Assembly (NCBI GenBank): GCA_023333565.1 | Contig: JAJKFH010001164.1 | Coordinates: 558,001 to 622,000, forward strand | From: Puffinus mauretanicus | Taxonomy: Eukaryota; Chordata; Aves; Procellariiformes; Procellariidae | Length of the DNA stretch: 64,000 nt | Direction: 5' to 3' | Shown here: positions 46,701 through 58,769 of the stretch, piece by piece | Numbering within the stretch: the stretch's first letter is position 1 | Layout: each line of letters begins with the position of its first letter | Position numbers and translations under genes: made by a program | Notes under the pieces: model-generated | Told to the model about the DNA's origin: nothing | Database searches by the model: none | What the model saw: only the letters and a program-made list of their open reading frames with translations

Positions 46701-49700
46701 TTCCCTGGAAAAAAAACAGAGACCATTTGAGGGGGAAAGCTACTCCCAGCTATGGCTTGCCAGGCACATGCGAGAGGACAGCCTAACCACAAATGGGGTC
46801 TCTGTTTCAGAGTTATTCATCTTACACCGACCACTGAAAAGCGATGCAGCCTTATAAAGCCTGGTGGAGATACGCACGCCTCGGAGGCAGACGTCAGCCA
46901 GAGCACGTGTGTTGGTCTGTTGGCTTTACCTGAGCCACTCGGTGACACAAGCAGAGCGTTTGACTCTGGAACAGTAATGATTTAATAAAAAAACTTGAGG
47001 ATTTGTCCTCTGGTTCAGTCCCATAGGAAAAAAGACTCTCATTGATAATAGGCACAAAAATTCCCCAGTCACTTGCAAAGGCCTTAAAACTACAGCTCAC
47101 CAAAACAGCTGTTTTGGCTGGAAATCACAGCCACGGCTGCAGCAGACTGCTTTCCTGGTCAGCTTTCCCAGCGCCGCAGGCTTTGCCGGATTCCTGCCCC
47201 TGCTTTTAAGAGGTGAAGAGTTTTGTTTGCATGGGTGTTCACTGAAATTGCAATCACATTTTCCTTAAGAAATGGTGGAGCAGAAAAGGCTCTGTACATC
47301 CCAGCAAGCCTGGTGAACAGTTCCCAGCTCGCCCAGGCTGTCTGCCCTTTCCTCCCGATGTTTCCAGCTTCCTTGCAGCTTCCTCCCCTTCTCCAAGCTG
47401 CCCGGCCACTGTGGCTGCAGCTTCTGCTTTTGTGCGGGACTCAGTTCCCCATTGTTTCTGCAACTCTCTCAGAGAGGCAAACTTTTTCCATATATGCTGA
47501 TTATCAGAGATTTGGTTCCTGTCTTCCCATTTAAAAATATACTGCCTAAAGTTCAGCTGCTTTTTAGCAGCTCGGCTCTCTCCCTCATACAATACTCTGC
47601 TCCATTGTAACACAAGCTCTGAAAAACTCGTGGAGTACAAGAACCTCCTGATCTCTCCAAATACCCCAACTTCCAGGACTAGTACTGTATAAGGTCTGAT
47701 TTTACTTTTGTTCTGAGAAACTAGTGTTGATTTCTTATAGGAAAGGAATTTAATAGTATGCATAATGCCATATACTATGATTTCTAATTTTTCTCCAGGC
47801 TTCATTTAAGCAGATATGCTGCATATATTGACACCAGCAAGCTCTAAGGCTCATAGTAATGGCTGTGACATCTCTAGACCCCTAGAGATGCCAGACGGAG
47901 GGAGAAAAACCCAAATCATGTGAAAATAGCACCTGCTCACTCATCAGATCTACTCTTGGGCATTCAAACTTCCCATGACAACTTTTGAGTACTGAATTGC
48001 CAGTGGCAGTATCAGGAAGAACAATGTCAAAAAAACCCAACTAAACAAACCATAATGACCCGTTCTTGCCATCACTAATACACCTGTCACATGGATATCT
48101 AACATAGCAGAGTAGCTCAGTTTTTGAGATTCAAGCGGTCTTCAACCAGGACAGCTAATTTCATGACACTTGGAGAGCTGTTTCCTCTGCAGGTGCTTTA
48201 CCATGAGGGAGTGATGAAGGCCTCAAGGAATGAGGCATCAAGGGATGTTCAGAGGGGCCGCAGGTTCTGCTGCAAAGGGAAGAGCTGGATTTCATGGGTC
48301 GCTGGGGAAGGTGGAGTCCTCTACAGCCTGCCTGATGCTCAGGTGGCCCAGGCTGTGGAAGGTCACCGCTTCAGAGCCTAAACCACAGAGGCTGAGCTGC
48401 CAGAGTCAGCGTGCCACTATTCGCCCCTCATCCCTCAAAAACTGCATCTTCATTTGAAAAGAGGAACTAAATTTAATCCCTGCTTCCATTTCCCAGGACG
48501 GGAACCAGTCAGGTTAACTGTTAACCTGGCAGCCTGTTTGGACCTGTCTATATAGAGACACTCTGGAAAGTTAAGGTGAATTAGCTACAACAGCAAGGGT
48601 GGTATATATTTTTTCTTTTCTCTCTCCGAACTGTTCAACCCCACCTTTTCCCTAAGGAAGAGGATGTGTCATTAAATCAGTATGTTGTTAAGTGATATGT
48701 TGCAACTTCCTAATGGCCCTGTGTGCACAGTTTTAGAAATACCCGTTGTAGGAGCTCTCCTCCAATAGGCAGGACATGCAGCCAAACTCGTGTGAAACAC
48801 GAGGCCCCAGACTGTCTTTAAGAAAGGTTGTCTGTAAAATGCAATTGCTGGTTCAGTGACTCTTCCTCTGAAGGTTTTGTTAAAGCCAGAGTTAAACAGT
48901 GAGAGAGCAGGGACTCCTTGTCTCCCCCTAGCTTCTTTGTCCAAACAAAGCTGTCACATCCCTTTTCTACTCATCACTATCCACAGAGAATGGTAGGATC
49001 CCTTGGTGTTTAACTGGTGAACTTCTGTAAACACACCATCTGAAATAGTGTGTTCAATACATGCATAGTTTATCAACAATAATTGCAATTACTAATTAAT
49101 CAGATGTCAATAATCACATTTTTTTTCATTTCCCATTACAGTTACTACTTCTCACCTCCTGTCACTTCTGATCTTGGATTTTAACCATCAAACTTCAACT
49201 CACCATACACATCCATGTCTTAACTTTAAACTTTTGAAAATGAAGAGGCTCACCTACACTCTGGGATTAACAGATGTCTATATAATTCTGACTTGGAAAA
49301 TTTACCAGACTAGTGAAACTCACATGTCCTTGCTATAAGCATAAAACTAAACCCCAAGAACACCATCCTCATTTTTCCAATATTATTTGCCTGCCGGTGA
49401 TGGGAGAAATTATTTCAAAGCTAGTCTAATTAATAAAATCCAATCAGTTACTATATTATCTTGAAGAAGTAATACTTAGCAAGACACTGATTATTAATGG
49501 AGCTTATGTAGGACTAAGTTTTCAGAAGCAGTCTGCCTCAACCTGATGAGTCAGTCATTAGGCATCTGAAATGGCAACACGCCGAGAAAGGCAATTTGAC
49601 ATTTAAAGTGACATTAACCTGCAGGTTATCGTGAGTTGGAAATTTCTCCTGCTAAATGAAAGGACTGGAAATGGGACTAATGCATCAAAGTTCAGACAAT

Positions 49701-52700
49701 CAACCCTTTTGTAACAAACTCAGATAAACATCCCAAATGAAAAAAAATGAACTGGGAGTGGAGGGAGAAGCTAGCAAGCATTTTCCACTTTCCTCATCAT
49801 CCAGATGAAAAGAGAAAAAAAAAGAAAGAAAAAAAATTAGAAGGCCCTTCTGCATTTCGCTATTCCTTGGCACTGTTACAAGCAGAGACTTTAAAAGACC
49901 TCCTTCAAATTCCTTTCCCGTATCTTTCTTCCACTAGGAACTGGTGTTCCTTCATGCAGTCCCGGCTGGTAACATACATAGAAGCCTGCATGAAGGAGAA
50001 GTACATTGTCAACTCCCAACAGCCCTGTCTAAACGGAGCACCAGACTGCCAGAAGATCATGTAAGTATCCTAAATAAAACCAATAAAGACAACATAATTT
50101 TCTCTGAAGTATCTAAATGATATTTTCAAAAGTATTTAATGACACATTTTAAAAAGAATTAAAGCACCAACTCAGTTTAATACCGAAGTGATGTAGGGTC
50201 TGATTTATGTACCTAAGGTGATCAGGCATTTAAGTAACGTGGGAGGACAACTGCCTTTCCAAGCCATCAAGTACAGGACTACAGGGTGATTAAGTGATTT
50301 TTCAAATCTTCCCACGTTTATTCAGAAAAAACCAGAGACCATACCTTTTCTATGATTTTCAGGTCATAATACACACGCATAACTTAAAAAATCTCTGCCT
50401 GTGGCCATCAGTGAGACCACTTACATGGCAGGAGTAGAGATGTGCAATTGCCCAAGTGCTCACCCTTCTTTCAGAAGGACTGGTTGCCCAAAGAGCACTG
50501 GTGAAAGCCAATAGTGTACCTTAAGGTACCAGGACTGATACATTTCTAAAGTTGGGAGACATTGAATCACAACACACTTTTGAAGTGAAATAATATTTAA
50601 TACTCACCTACATGTTTCCACATCTATGTAGTTGATTACAAAAATGCTTTTGTTATTTGTTAATTCAATTCATTTCTCTTTCTCTGAACAAAAAAAGTTT
50701 CATGATTATTTCTAGTGGAGAGTTTAACAAATTTGTATCTTCTTTGTACTAATGACATTTTGGAATATTTGTTTAAAAATAAAATTTTCTCTACAACTCA
50801 TCAGAATATTACAGAGGTTCAAGCTCAGTCCCAATATGATTGCAAAAGACTATTACAATGAATATTACAGTTGCGTTTCTGATAGTTACATAAACTTGCC
50901 ATCTGTGACATTTCTCAGACTTGTGTCAGATCAGTGCCAGCACGTTTGGAAAAAATCTCTACCGAGGAACAGTAAAGCATGAGGCACACCACTGGAGCCC
51001 TGATCACTGAGTAGTAGTTACATTCTGTCTGCGCGTAAGAATTTGCACACACCTCCTGTTGTAGACAGTAGTCCTGAAAAGCAATCTTATGTAGGGAAAA
51101 AAAATTGCTGTGGACTGCCTAAATGTTTTACTAAGCAGCAGTGATACAGTTTGTGACAAATTTCTTAACTGTGTTCTGCATTAGTCATCTAGGACACGCT
51201 TGGCACCAGACTGCTGCTAGAGTCAGTGAATTTACCCCGAGTGACGCCAGCTGACAATAACTTGCTATCTAATGCCCAGACCCTTACTCCCCAGGTACAG
51301 AACAGCCCTGAAGCCAGTCTATCAAGTGAAACAGAAGGTTTTGAAGTCTTTGCAGTGGAAATGCTGCCCTGGATTTATTGGCAAGGACTGTGAACAGCGT
51401 GGTAAGGAAAGCTAGAGAACAAGCATGAGAATTGATGACTAAATGCCAGTCACGGTGGCAAGATTTGTTTTTCCCTTTTTTGAAAATCGATGCCTTATTT
51501 TCTTTGGTCTGCTATGCCCCAAATCACTGATACCTTGAAACAAGGAATAGTTGTAATTAGCTGCAATTAGCAGCTAATAGCATTAGCTACTTATTCTTCT
51601 GTTAGTAGCCCCTTTGTAATCTTTACACACGGATAAAGGTATTCATTTGCTGGGGGGCCTGTCAAATGTTCAAGTCCGCCTAGGAATGCCTAATTCCAGG
51701 TAGAAACTGGTGACATCAGAAAGCAACACTAGTAAGTGAAATGCCCCTACGGTCAAGTTTACAGGATGGAGTCACCTGGCTAGGGAAATCGCAAGGTACC
51801 CAAGTCCAAACAAGGTAGGCAGCACTCGCTCTCCAGCCTGCGTTGCTGCCTCCTCCCTCTCACCCCAGCCGCACAGACACCGGCTCCTGGAGCGGGGAGC
51901 AGCCCTGCGACACAACACCACAGCCCCGGCTCTCACTTCCATGGAAGCTCTGGCAATAGCCTTTACATACAATAAACTGCTACAACTCTTTGCAATGCTG
52001 AATAATGATGCATGCAGCTGCTAAGTAAGAGAGAGGGGGGACAGTGTGGTTTAAAAACTGGAGTGCTTCATGGCATCGGCAGGATTTAGCAAATAATACT
52101 CCAAAAGTAGAAGGAGAATTTAAATGGATAAAAGGTAACTCCCCCTCGTAATTAAGACAACCATAACAAAAACATCATACACGTATGTGAAAATTTTCAC
52201 ACAATCTTTGTCTAACTCACCTACCCAAACAGACTCCATGCATAAAATGGGAGTTCCTGTTTTTATTTCTGTAGGTTTAGCTTTTCTTCACAGATTTATC
52301 GGTGATGCCCCAGCCTGACCTACATTTATAATGTTGGAAGGATATTACCAAATACAGTGCTTCCAGTTTAGTCTCTGCTTCATTATACTCATTGACCAAA
52401 ACCAGCTGCTCCATCTTTATCTCCTCATTTGTACAGCATCACTCACAGTCGGTGCCGTCAGAAAGTTCAGGTAACTGTGAACAAGGAAGAGGAATTTGCA
52501 GATCTTTTGATAGGGCCCCCCCCAGAAAAAAACCTACATATTTGCAGTAGACTCATTTCTTACGAGAAATAACTCGATACGAGTTAAAAAAAATACCCCT
52601 ACTGCATAGCAGTATCATTTATGCAATGTTATATGCTAGTGCAGTACTGTAAGCAAAGTAAATTCTCCAGACAAGATGTTCTTTCCCTAAGAAACCTGCA

Positions 52701-55700
52701 ATGCAGAAGCCGGTCTCCACATCAGTTACACTACACATGAAATTGCCCTGCAGTGCCTTGCTAAACTGTAGTAGTTTCTGCACCTAAAACATTTTCACAG
52801 ATGTATTACATCTCGATTGCAGATCCCAATTTTATTCTGGTGCCAGGAAATCAAACTGAAGGACGGGAAGAAGAGGAGTTCTCAAACCACAGTATGTGCT
52901 TGAAGTTATTTTGCTTGCCATTCTTTTACTTCTCAGTCACAGATCAGAAAAAAAGATGTATTTTTTAGCTGCAATTTTAACATGATAAGCTATGGACAGT
53001 ATCTCTAGTGAAAGCATTATTTGGGAAAGCTCTTACACAACTACATTTATTGGCATAAATGAGAGCTTTTGGTACAACACTACATGAATGCTCTAGACAA
53101 AGCATCCAAAAGTTTCAAAAGTTGTATGCCGACTGGTCATCAGCGATACCTAGTGAGAATGCCAGCTGGTACAGAGCGTTAAACCTTTCAATAGTATGGA
53201 TGTTTAACGCCTTGCTCTGCTAAGCGGATTCACAGGAAAGCACACCATGCTCAGAAGCCTTACCAGAAAAACAATCTATTCAAAATGCTATTTTAGAGCG
53301 GCTACCCAGTAGCTTTGAGATTATTATGATGAGGTACCGTAGATTCATATCTCAAGCACTCTATCCTACCAATCTAAGTATCTAGGGACCTTTCCTTACC
53401 CTCTGGGGAAATGGTGCGGCTTGCAGTGCCATTAAGTATCTTCTAGCAATTGGCTTTAGGGTAGTATTGCAGCCCTGAAAGAGAGTCGTCTTTACATTAT
53501 GCTCTCAGCACTGAGTGAATAAGCAGGTGCTTTACAGGACTTAAGTTTATCAAACATTAGATTGAAAGGTCAAAGGTAGCCCTGGAGGGTAAGAGGCCCC
53601 CAGGATGGCACAGTTGGGATATACCAGTTTCTGCAACTCTCAGTGTACACTTTGAAATCTACAGCTCAAATTAGTAGGTATTTATTTAGAATAACGTCAG
53701 TTAAAGGGCCCCTCAGCCAGAGTCAGCTATGACACTTACACCCTATGCTTCTGATTCCTTAGTGAAACACCTCAATTGCTCTTTCATCCTGTCCTTTTAT
53801 CCTGGGTTGTTAAACCTTGCTATCCTTTCAGTCAATTGACTTGAAAGGAGTTATTATTCCAGAACATTTTCATGGCATGGGGAGATTTTAAATGAAGAGC
53901 ATTTTACTGCCATCATGGCTAGTGTGGCTGAAGTTGTTCTGCTAATATTTAAATATATTAGGTTTTCATCACTGTTGGAAAAAAACCTCCGCAAAGAAAC
54001 TGCGAGTTTAGCTGCTATAAATCCCCCTAAATGTCAGTGCAAAAGTTTCAGAGCAAAAAGTACACAGGTGTTCTCAGAGGTCTTGTAGGAATACCTGTCG
54101 CCTGGTCGCTGCACTCCGCTGCATGACTTTGTTTTTTTAATCTTGTGATTAGTGTCAACATCTGTGGATTCAAGAGAAATGTTGGAAGTCATTCAAAATC
54201 ATGAGGCATTACTGGATGATCTTCAAAGTGATATTCATCAAGCAGTCAGCAACTTAGGTGACTTACAGAGAATATTTGAAAACAACGGTACAAGCATGGT
54301 GTTAGAAGTGAACCAGAGCAATTCAGGTGAGAGGTCTGATGCAGAATTATCAGCCTGCCAATAGGGCCTGTAAAACCACGCAGATCAGAAACAAAACCTG
54401 AAAACAAAAATACCCCGATATTCCTTGGTCAGCTGGTTGTTTTTAAAGTGAGCAAAAATGAAGGCAATTCGAATACAAATGAATGAACCAAATTCAAGAG
54501 TAACTTGAAATGGGAAATGAGATGAAAGGCAGATTCCTTTGCACTTTTCTAGAATTACAGAATATGCCTTAACCACAGAATAAAGAGGTTACTTATACTT
54601 AAAATTTGTTAGCTTACTGTTCTGCTTCTGTGGCTTCTTCTCTTCTGTGGTGATGCAGAGTTTAGGTTTGGTTTTTGTTCTTTTTTCATACTCATGCTAT
54701 ATACTCTGATGTGCGGAATATCAGACTGGTGTATGTAAAAAATTGCAGCATTCAACGCTTCTCTGGAACATTATTCTTGCCGTATATAGGAGTGGGGAAA
54801 AAAAGAGCTACTGAATTTGACCTACTAATGTGAGCCATTGGCTCGCAGAAACATTTTCTAATGATACAGACTGTTGTCTTCTGTGAACTTCAAGGCACTC
54901 AAGTTTGAACATTAAAGTTAGCCTTAGTATAATTCACACCTGTACAGATACTTCACAGATTTTTCAAGTTTCAGTTTCCAGCCCTGGCCTGGAATATTCA
55001 GCTGTTAAGATCCTGTCTAACTTTGTGAAGTAGAAGAAAGCATTGTAGAAAGCACCAGAAAAAGAACAACATTATGAGACAGTCAAATAAGCAAGAGCCC
55101 ACCAGCTAAGAACTGTTGTGAAAATGGACAGTTACAGCCACTTACAAAACTGCTTGTCCAGGGGTTTCAAAATGCAGTATTTTTATGACTTAAATGGGGC
55201 AGTCAATACATATCTAAGTTATTGTCTGCAGACTCAAAGACACAATGTGCTTTACAGTAACCTTGATTTAAAATTAGACTATTTTTGCAATTGTCAAAAT
55301 TTATCATGTGGCCAGATTTTGGGGAGCAAGATAGCAGTTACTATCAAAAAATATATACTTGAGTTACCCTGGCCAGATTAAGATGTGTTCCAAAAGCAGA
55401 ATTAAAATTTAATTAAATTAATTTTTTTAAACTGTGTTAACAGATCTACAGGAAAGGCTTCTGCAGCAAGTTTTGTTTCCCCATGTGGAGAATTTTCTAA
55501 GGAAACATTTTAACCCAATGTGGGCAAGCTTCAACAGAAGCTTACAGAACCTCTCGAACATGGTAAGAAACCTGTCCCATGATGTGGAAGCCAACAAGAA
55601 AAGCATAGAAAGATTCCAAGAGAGCACTGTGCCCAAGAAGGAATTCCAGGAGCTGGGAACTAAGTTTGAATCAAAAGTCCAAGAAAACATAGTGAAAGTT

Positions 55701-58700
55701 GATCAGGTGAAAAGAGATATAGAGAACCAATTGCAAATGCAGCAGGCTAGTGTTCACTATAATCTCACCATGATCAAGGCAGATACTGACACAAAGCTCA
55801 AGAAGTTTCATAAAATACAGCAGTCCCACTTCTTAGCTTTGAACAACAGCATAGCAAACATGAAACAAGAGCAAAACAATCTTGAAAATAAATTTGAGAC
55901 TTTGAAAAAAAATTTAACAGAACTCTCCTCACATCATGGTCCCAAAGATGAAAATACCCAGTCAACCATCAGACAAATAAATGACATTCTGGCAGGGCAT
56001 GCAAAGCAGCTTAAAGAACTTTACATGGAGTCAGATGTGGCCTTTCAGAATATTGCGGTTTTAGAAAGGTGGTTTAAGGAGTTAAAAAAAAATATCTCAA
56101 AGTATAGACCAGAAGATCTTACAATAACTTTAATGGAGAAATCACTTATTATGGAAGAAAACAAAGCAGCAATGGAAAGGCAGATATCAGAGCTCAACTA
56201 TACTCTCTCAAATCTTCGGGAAAACTATTCAGATCTGTTGAGATACATGGAGGAATGTAATTGCCAGAGAATATCTTCTGACACTGATGTACTGGAAGAA
56301 GATTTAAAGAATATCACTTATTCCCTTGAAGGCACCCAATCAAATTTAAAGGATATGAAGCACTTAGAGTCGGTTTTCAGAGATCTCTTGAGGAATGAAA
56401 TCGAAGAGCTCTCCTCAGCTTTTCCATCTATCCATCAGTCCCTTAATCTCCGTCAAGAAGAAAACAGACAGCTTCAGTCACAAGTTATGGCTTTTTCAGA
56501 AGACATAGGCTTCTTGAAGAAGAAAGATGAAGAAATTCATCGACACATCAGGTATCTCAACAGTTCTTTCAGCTCTCTTTTGGAAGATGCTATGCGGCAT
56601 GAAGCAGCACTGGAGGCTTTACTGGGAGAAGAATTTATGGAAGTCTTGTTTGAAGAAGATCCTAGTATCCTAATATCATCAGTATTTCAGCTGCAAGAAT
56701 CTCTCAGACATAACTCAGATAAACTCCAAGAACAAAATGTGACTTTAGAATCTCTTATGAAGAGATTTCATCTCTTGGAGAGAGGTCAACAGATTAATCA
56801 TGATGCTCGTACATCTCCTAAGCATCCCAAAGAAGAAACGCAAACATCCTCTACTCTAGATGAAGTTAGTAGTCAACGCAGCATCGTAGAACATATGGAA
56901 CCTAACTATGAGGCTGCCAAAGATGACTCCTTGGATAGCTCAGCTTATAACGATATCATGACTCTGAAGAATGATATCAAACACCTGAGCCTGGCAATCA
57001 AGAGGCATGAATCCAGAAGTGACATGACTCTCTGCTGCAATCATACAGTAGCAAGTGTACTTGAGCCACTCAACATTTCTGTAGAAATTCTCTCAGCAGA
57101 TTTAGCAACCATTAAGCGGAAGCTAGAGGAACATCTGCTGATTTTTAAAAAGCTATTTGGAAGCAATGAAGAATTAGTTGCCTCAAATATAAGTCTGGAT
57201 GTTACAAAGATTCAGTCAATGCTCACCAGAAAAGTGAGAAGGCAACAGAAAGGTCAAGACAAGCAAAGAGACAAGAGAAAGCCTGAGAAGCACAGAGAAA
57301 ATATGCAAATGATAAGTGGAAGAAATACAGTGCAGACAGAACTTCTGGAAAAAGGTGGGTTCTGTTCTTTTATTTGCTCATGTGCCAGTCTAGCTTTTTT
57401 CTGGGCCCTGCTGTAAGTCCCACACACAGAGCATATTGGTTGTGAGACCTGTCAGTATCTTGTGGGGTACTCGAGGGAAAAATTCTGACATTATTTACAT
57501 CCTCCCCCTCCATCAAAATAAGCAGTTTGAGTGGGAACCAAGTTGATACACTACTGCACTTTGCTTGAGGCCAATAAAATTACAGCCATTATAGCTGTTG
57601 GGAATTTGGCCTTGGAACTAATTCAACTTTAGATGTTTAGAACACAAATTTTGTTTGTAGATGCTCATGTTAATGTAGTACCAGTTCTCTTTTGAAGCTG
57701 ATAGGGAGTGCTAGGCTTCCTGGTCTTGCTTCTTTTTCCTCTGTTATTTGAGTCCAGAAGGAGCACACTCAAAGCACCAAATCCTTCCTAACGTGGACAG
57801 ATACGTTAAATGAACTGCTGTAATTTGCACAAGTGGAACAGGGAGGACTGACCTGAGAGCACACGCGCTCTCTTATGGCTAAGCTTCAGAGATAAGTTTC
57901 CAGCTTATACTTCACTGTGGCTGGCCACTTCCCTTTCCCTGTAAACATGTGGCCATAAGCACCTGGTAACTGCGACCACCACAGCTTTAGCACTGGCTTT
58001 TGATTGTAGCCCTTGTTATGGACATGTAACATAGAGCAAAAATCAGCCTCTTTAGGCATCTGTGCTGCAAAACTGTAGTTAAGACTGAATAAGCAGAGAA
58101 TGTAATTCAAACTAATTTATTTTTAGGACAAAAAAAAGTGCTACTTTTTTTTTTTCCCTGTGGGCGGTCTCAGCCTTACACTTTTCCAAGAGTAGAGGTT
58201 CAGGTATTTCCAGGGAACCATCTGATCTAATCCCAGGCACATACCCATGTCAAGCATTTAGCTCTACAAAGGAGCATACAGAAATCAGGCCTGATAGGGC
58301 TTCACTCTATCTCCCACCCTGATGATCCTGGGGAGAGAAGAATGCTCACTACTAAAATCCTGTTCCTGTTTCTTTTTCAGACTCATTGGTGGCATTCCAT
58401 GTGGGATTCTCAGAAGGAAAGGATAAAGAAAAAACTGTGAGGTTTAATGAAACTTACCTCAATTACGGGAACAGCTATTTCCCTGAACATGGCTACTTCA
58501 AAGCACCGCATAAAGGTGTCTACCTGTTTGTCATCTCTGTGGAGTTTAGTTCAGGACCAGCATTAGGACAACTCTCCTTTAGCCGTGGGTACAAAAAAAC
58601 TCTCTCAAGTAGTCAGAGGAAAACACCAAATGGAAACACCATGACTACTTTTGCTATGGCAGAAATGGAGAAGGGGGAGAAAGTATGCTTTGAATTGCTG

Positions 58701-58769
58701 CAGGGCTCTGTAGTGAAACGGAGTCCACCTGGGACAACAATGGGTGGATTCCTAATATTTAAAACTTGA
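37494..58769 (+). CDS. MMRN2: MMRN2, multimerin-2, complete 7-exon CDS (1016 aa)
   Basis: The CDS joins 37494-37771, 49938-50060, 51295-51401, 52823-52891, 54153-54326, 55444-57354 and 58381-58769: 3051 nt, or 1016 codons plus TGA (human about 949). In order: signal peptide (1 to about 15); acidic segment to 93; EMI domain (94-169) with seven Cys and a WKCCPGF motif; linker; coiled-coil region (about 193-840) with at least 15 Asn-X-Ser/Thr sequons and the conserved LMEKSLIMEENK (480-491) and ECNCQ motifs; basic segment (846-868); C1q domain (889-1016). This is the EMILIN/multimerin architecture. The closest match is multimerin-2 because of CQK plus MYR, the MEKSLIMEENK block and SYFPEHGYF. 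Mammalian MMRN2 is an oligomeric endothelial matrix glycoprotein that binds CD93, CLEC14A and CD248 and sequesters VEGF-A. It is divergent from SNCG, as in mammals. Confidence 0.95.
39191..39227. repeat. Short direct repeat, period 25
   Basis: The 12-mer gttcagcaccag occurs at 39191-39202 and 39216-39227 in MMRN2 intron 1. Confidence 0.75.
40527..40539. repeat. Poly-C run
   Basis: Thirteen consecutive C residues following tttttctctt and directly followed by agcagctg. It looks like a 3' splice site but no downstream coding exon is recognisable. Confidence 0.85.
49938..50060 (+). CDS. MMRN2: MMRN2 coding exon 2 (EMI domain, first half)
   Basis: Acceptor atctttcttccactag, donor ATCAT|GTAAGT. 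It encodes NWCSFMQSRLVTYIEAC, then KEKYIVNSQQPC and GAPDCQK, carrying four of the EMI cysteines (residues 96, 110, 123, 130). The match to the human NWC/SRLVT/QQPC/GAPDCQK pattern is direct. Confidence 0.96.
50061..51294 (+). other. MMRN2: MMRN2 intron 2
   Basis: A 1234-nt phase-2 intron that splits the EMI domain. Nothing else was recognised. Confidence 0.9.
51295..51401 (+). CDS. MMRN2: MMRN2 coding exon 3 (EMI domain, second half)
   Basis: Acceptor cttactccccag, donor CGTG|GTAAGG. It encodes YRTALKPVYQVKQKVL, WKCCPGF and GKDCEQR, giving the last three EMI cysteines (157, 158, 166) with the characteristic CCPG(F/Y).G..C signature. Confidence 0.96.
51402..52822 (+). other. MMRN2: MMRN2 intron 3
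   Basis: A 1421-nt phase-1 intron with a small GC-rich patch at about 51830-51930 and an otherwise AT-rich composition. No gene-like content was recognised. Confidence 0.9.
52823..52891 (+). CDS. MMRN2: MMRN2 coding exon 4 (linker)
   Basis: A 69-nt exon after tctcgattgcag, ending ACCACA|GTATGTGC. It encodes DPNFILVPGNQTEGREEE and EFSNH, an acidic linker with one sequon (NQT). Entry and exit are both phase 1, consistent with exon 3 and exon 5. It corresponds in position to the human post-EMI linker, where sequence conservation is low. Confidence 0.85.
52892..54152 (+). other. MMRN2: MMRN2 intron 4
   Basis: A 1261-nt phase-1 intron. Nothing else was recognised. Confidence 0.9.
54153..54326 (+). 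CDS. MMRN2: MMRN2 coding exon 5
   Basis: Acceptor ttgtgattag, donor TTCAG|GTGAGAG. It encodes a helical segment with EVIQNHEALLDDLQSDIHQA and QRIFENN, matching human QEHLLGDLQNDVHR, and ends in NQSNS. This is the start of the coiled-coil region. Phase 1 at both ends. Confidence 0.93.
54327..55443 (+). other. MMRN2: MMRN2 intron 5
   Basis: An 1117-nt phase-1 intron. Nothing else was recognised. Confidence 0.9.
55444..57354 (+). CDS. MMRN2: MMRN2 coding exon 6 (long coiled-coil exon)
   Basis: A 1911-nt exon (residues 251-887) entered after actgtgttaacag. It opens DLQERLLQQVLFPHVENFL, parallel to human LEQVLLPHVDTFL. It is dominated by heptad-like coiled coil with many Asn-linked glycosylation sequons, the conserved LMEKSLIMEENK and ECNCQ motifs, a CC pair (781-782), DVTKIQSMLTRK and a strongly basic stretch. 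The donor AAAAAG|GTGGGT is weaker than the others in the gene; reading through it adds a short hydrophobic tail (see findings). Confidence 0.96.
57355..58380 (+). other. MMRN2: MMRN2 intron 6
   Basis: A 1026-nt phase-1 intron separating the coiled-coil exon from the C1q exon. Its first 62 nt continue the exon 6 frame to a TAA at 57414-57416, and an AATAAA lies at 57573-57578. A poly-T run lies near 58146. Confidence 0.9.
57573..57578 (+). terminator. MMRN2: Candidate intronic poly(A) signal in MMRN2 intron 6
   Basis: A canonical AATAAA about 157 nt past the read-through stop of exon 6, followed by gctgttgggaatttgg. It would allow a composite terminal exon lacking C1q. Use is unproven. Confidence 0.3.
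58381..58769 (+). CDS. MMRN2: MMRN2 coding exon 7 (C1q domain)
   Basis: Acceptor ctgtttctttttcag. It encodes a complete C1q-like domain: LVAFHVGFSEG, VRFNETYLNYGNSYFPEHGY, FKAPHKGVYLFVISVEF, MAEMEKGEKVCFELLQGS and GFLIFKT, then TGA (58767-58769). In the family this domain trimerises and mediates ligand binding. It is not interrupted or truncated. Confidence 0.97.

Larger units (their letters stand above)
37772..49937 (+). other. MMRN2: MMRN2 intron 1 (12.2 kb)
   Basis: A phase-2 intron. It contains a 13-nt C run (40527-40539), a TA-alternating tract (about 41745-41770), the repeated 12-mer gttcagcaccag (39191 and 39216) and a CG-containing block at 43105-43443. The longest open frame in it is antisense (47805-47254, 183 codons) and could be chance. 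First introns of this size often carry endothelial enhancers, but no specific element can be named from sequence. Confidence 0.75.

Noticed and set aside
47254..47805. 183-codon antisense open frame in MMRN2 intron 1
   Set aside because: About one frame of this length is expected by chance in 128 kb of six-frame sequence. The translation has no recognisable domain, and it drifts from Lys/Ile-rich to Gly/Ala-rich as base composition changes.
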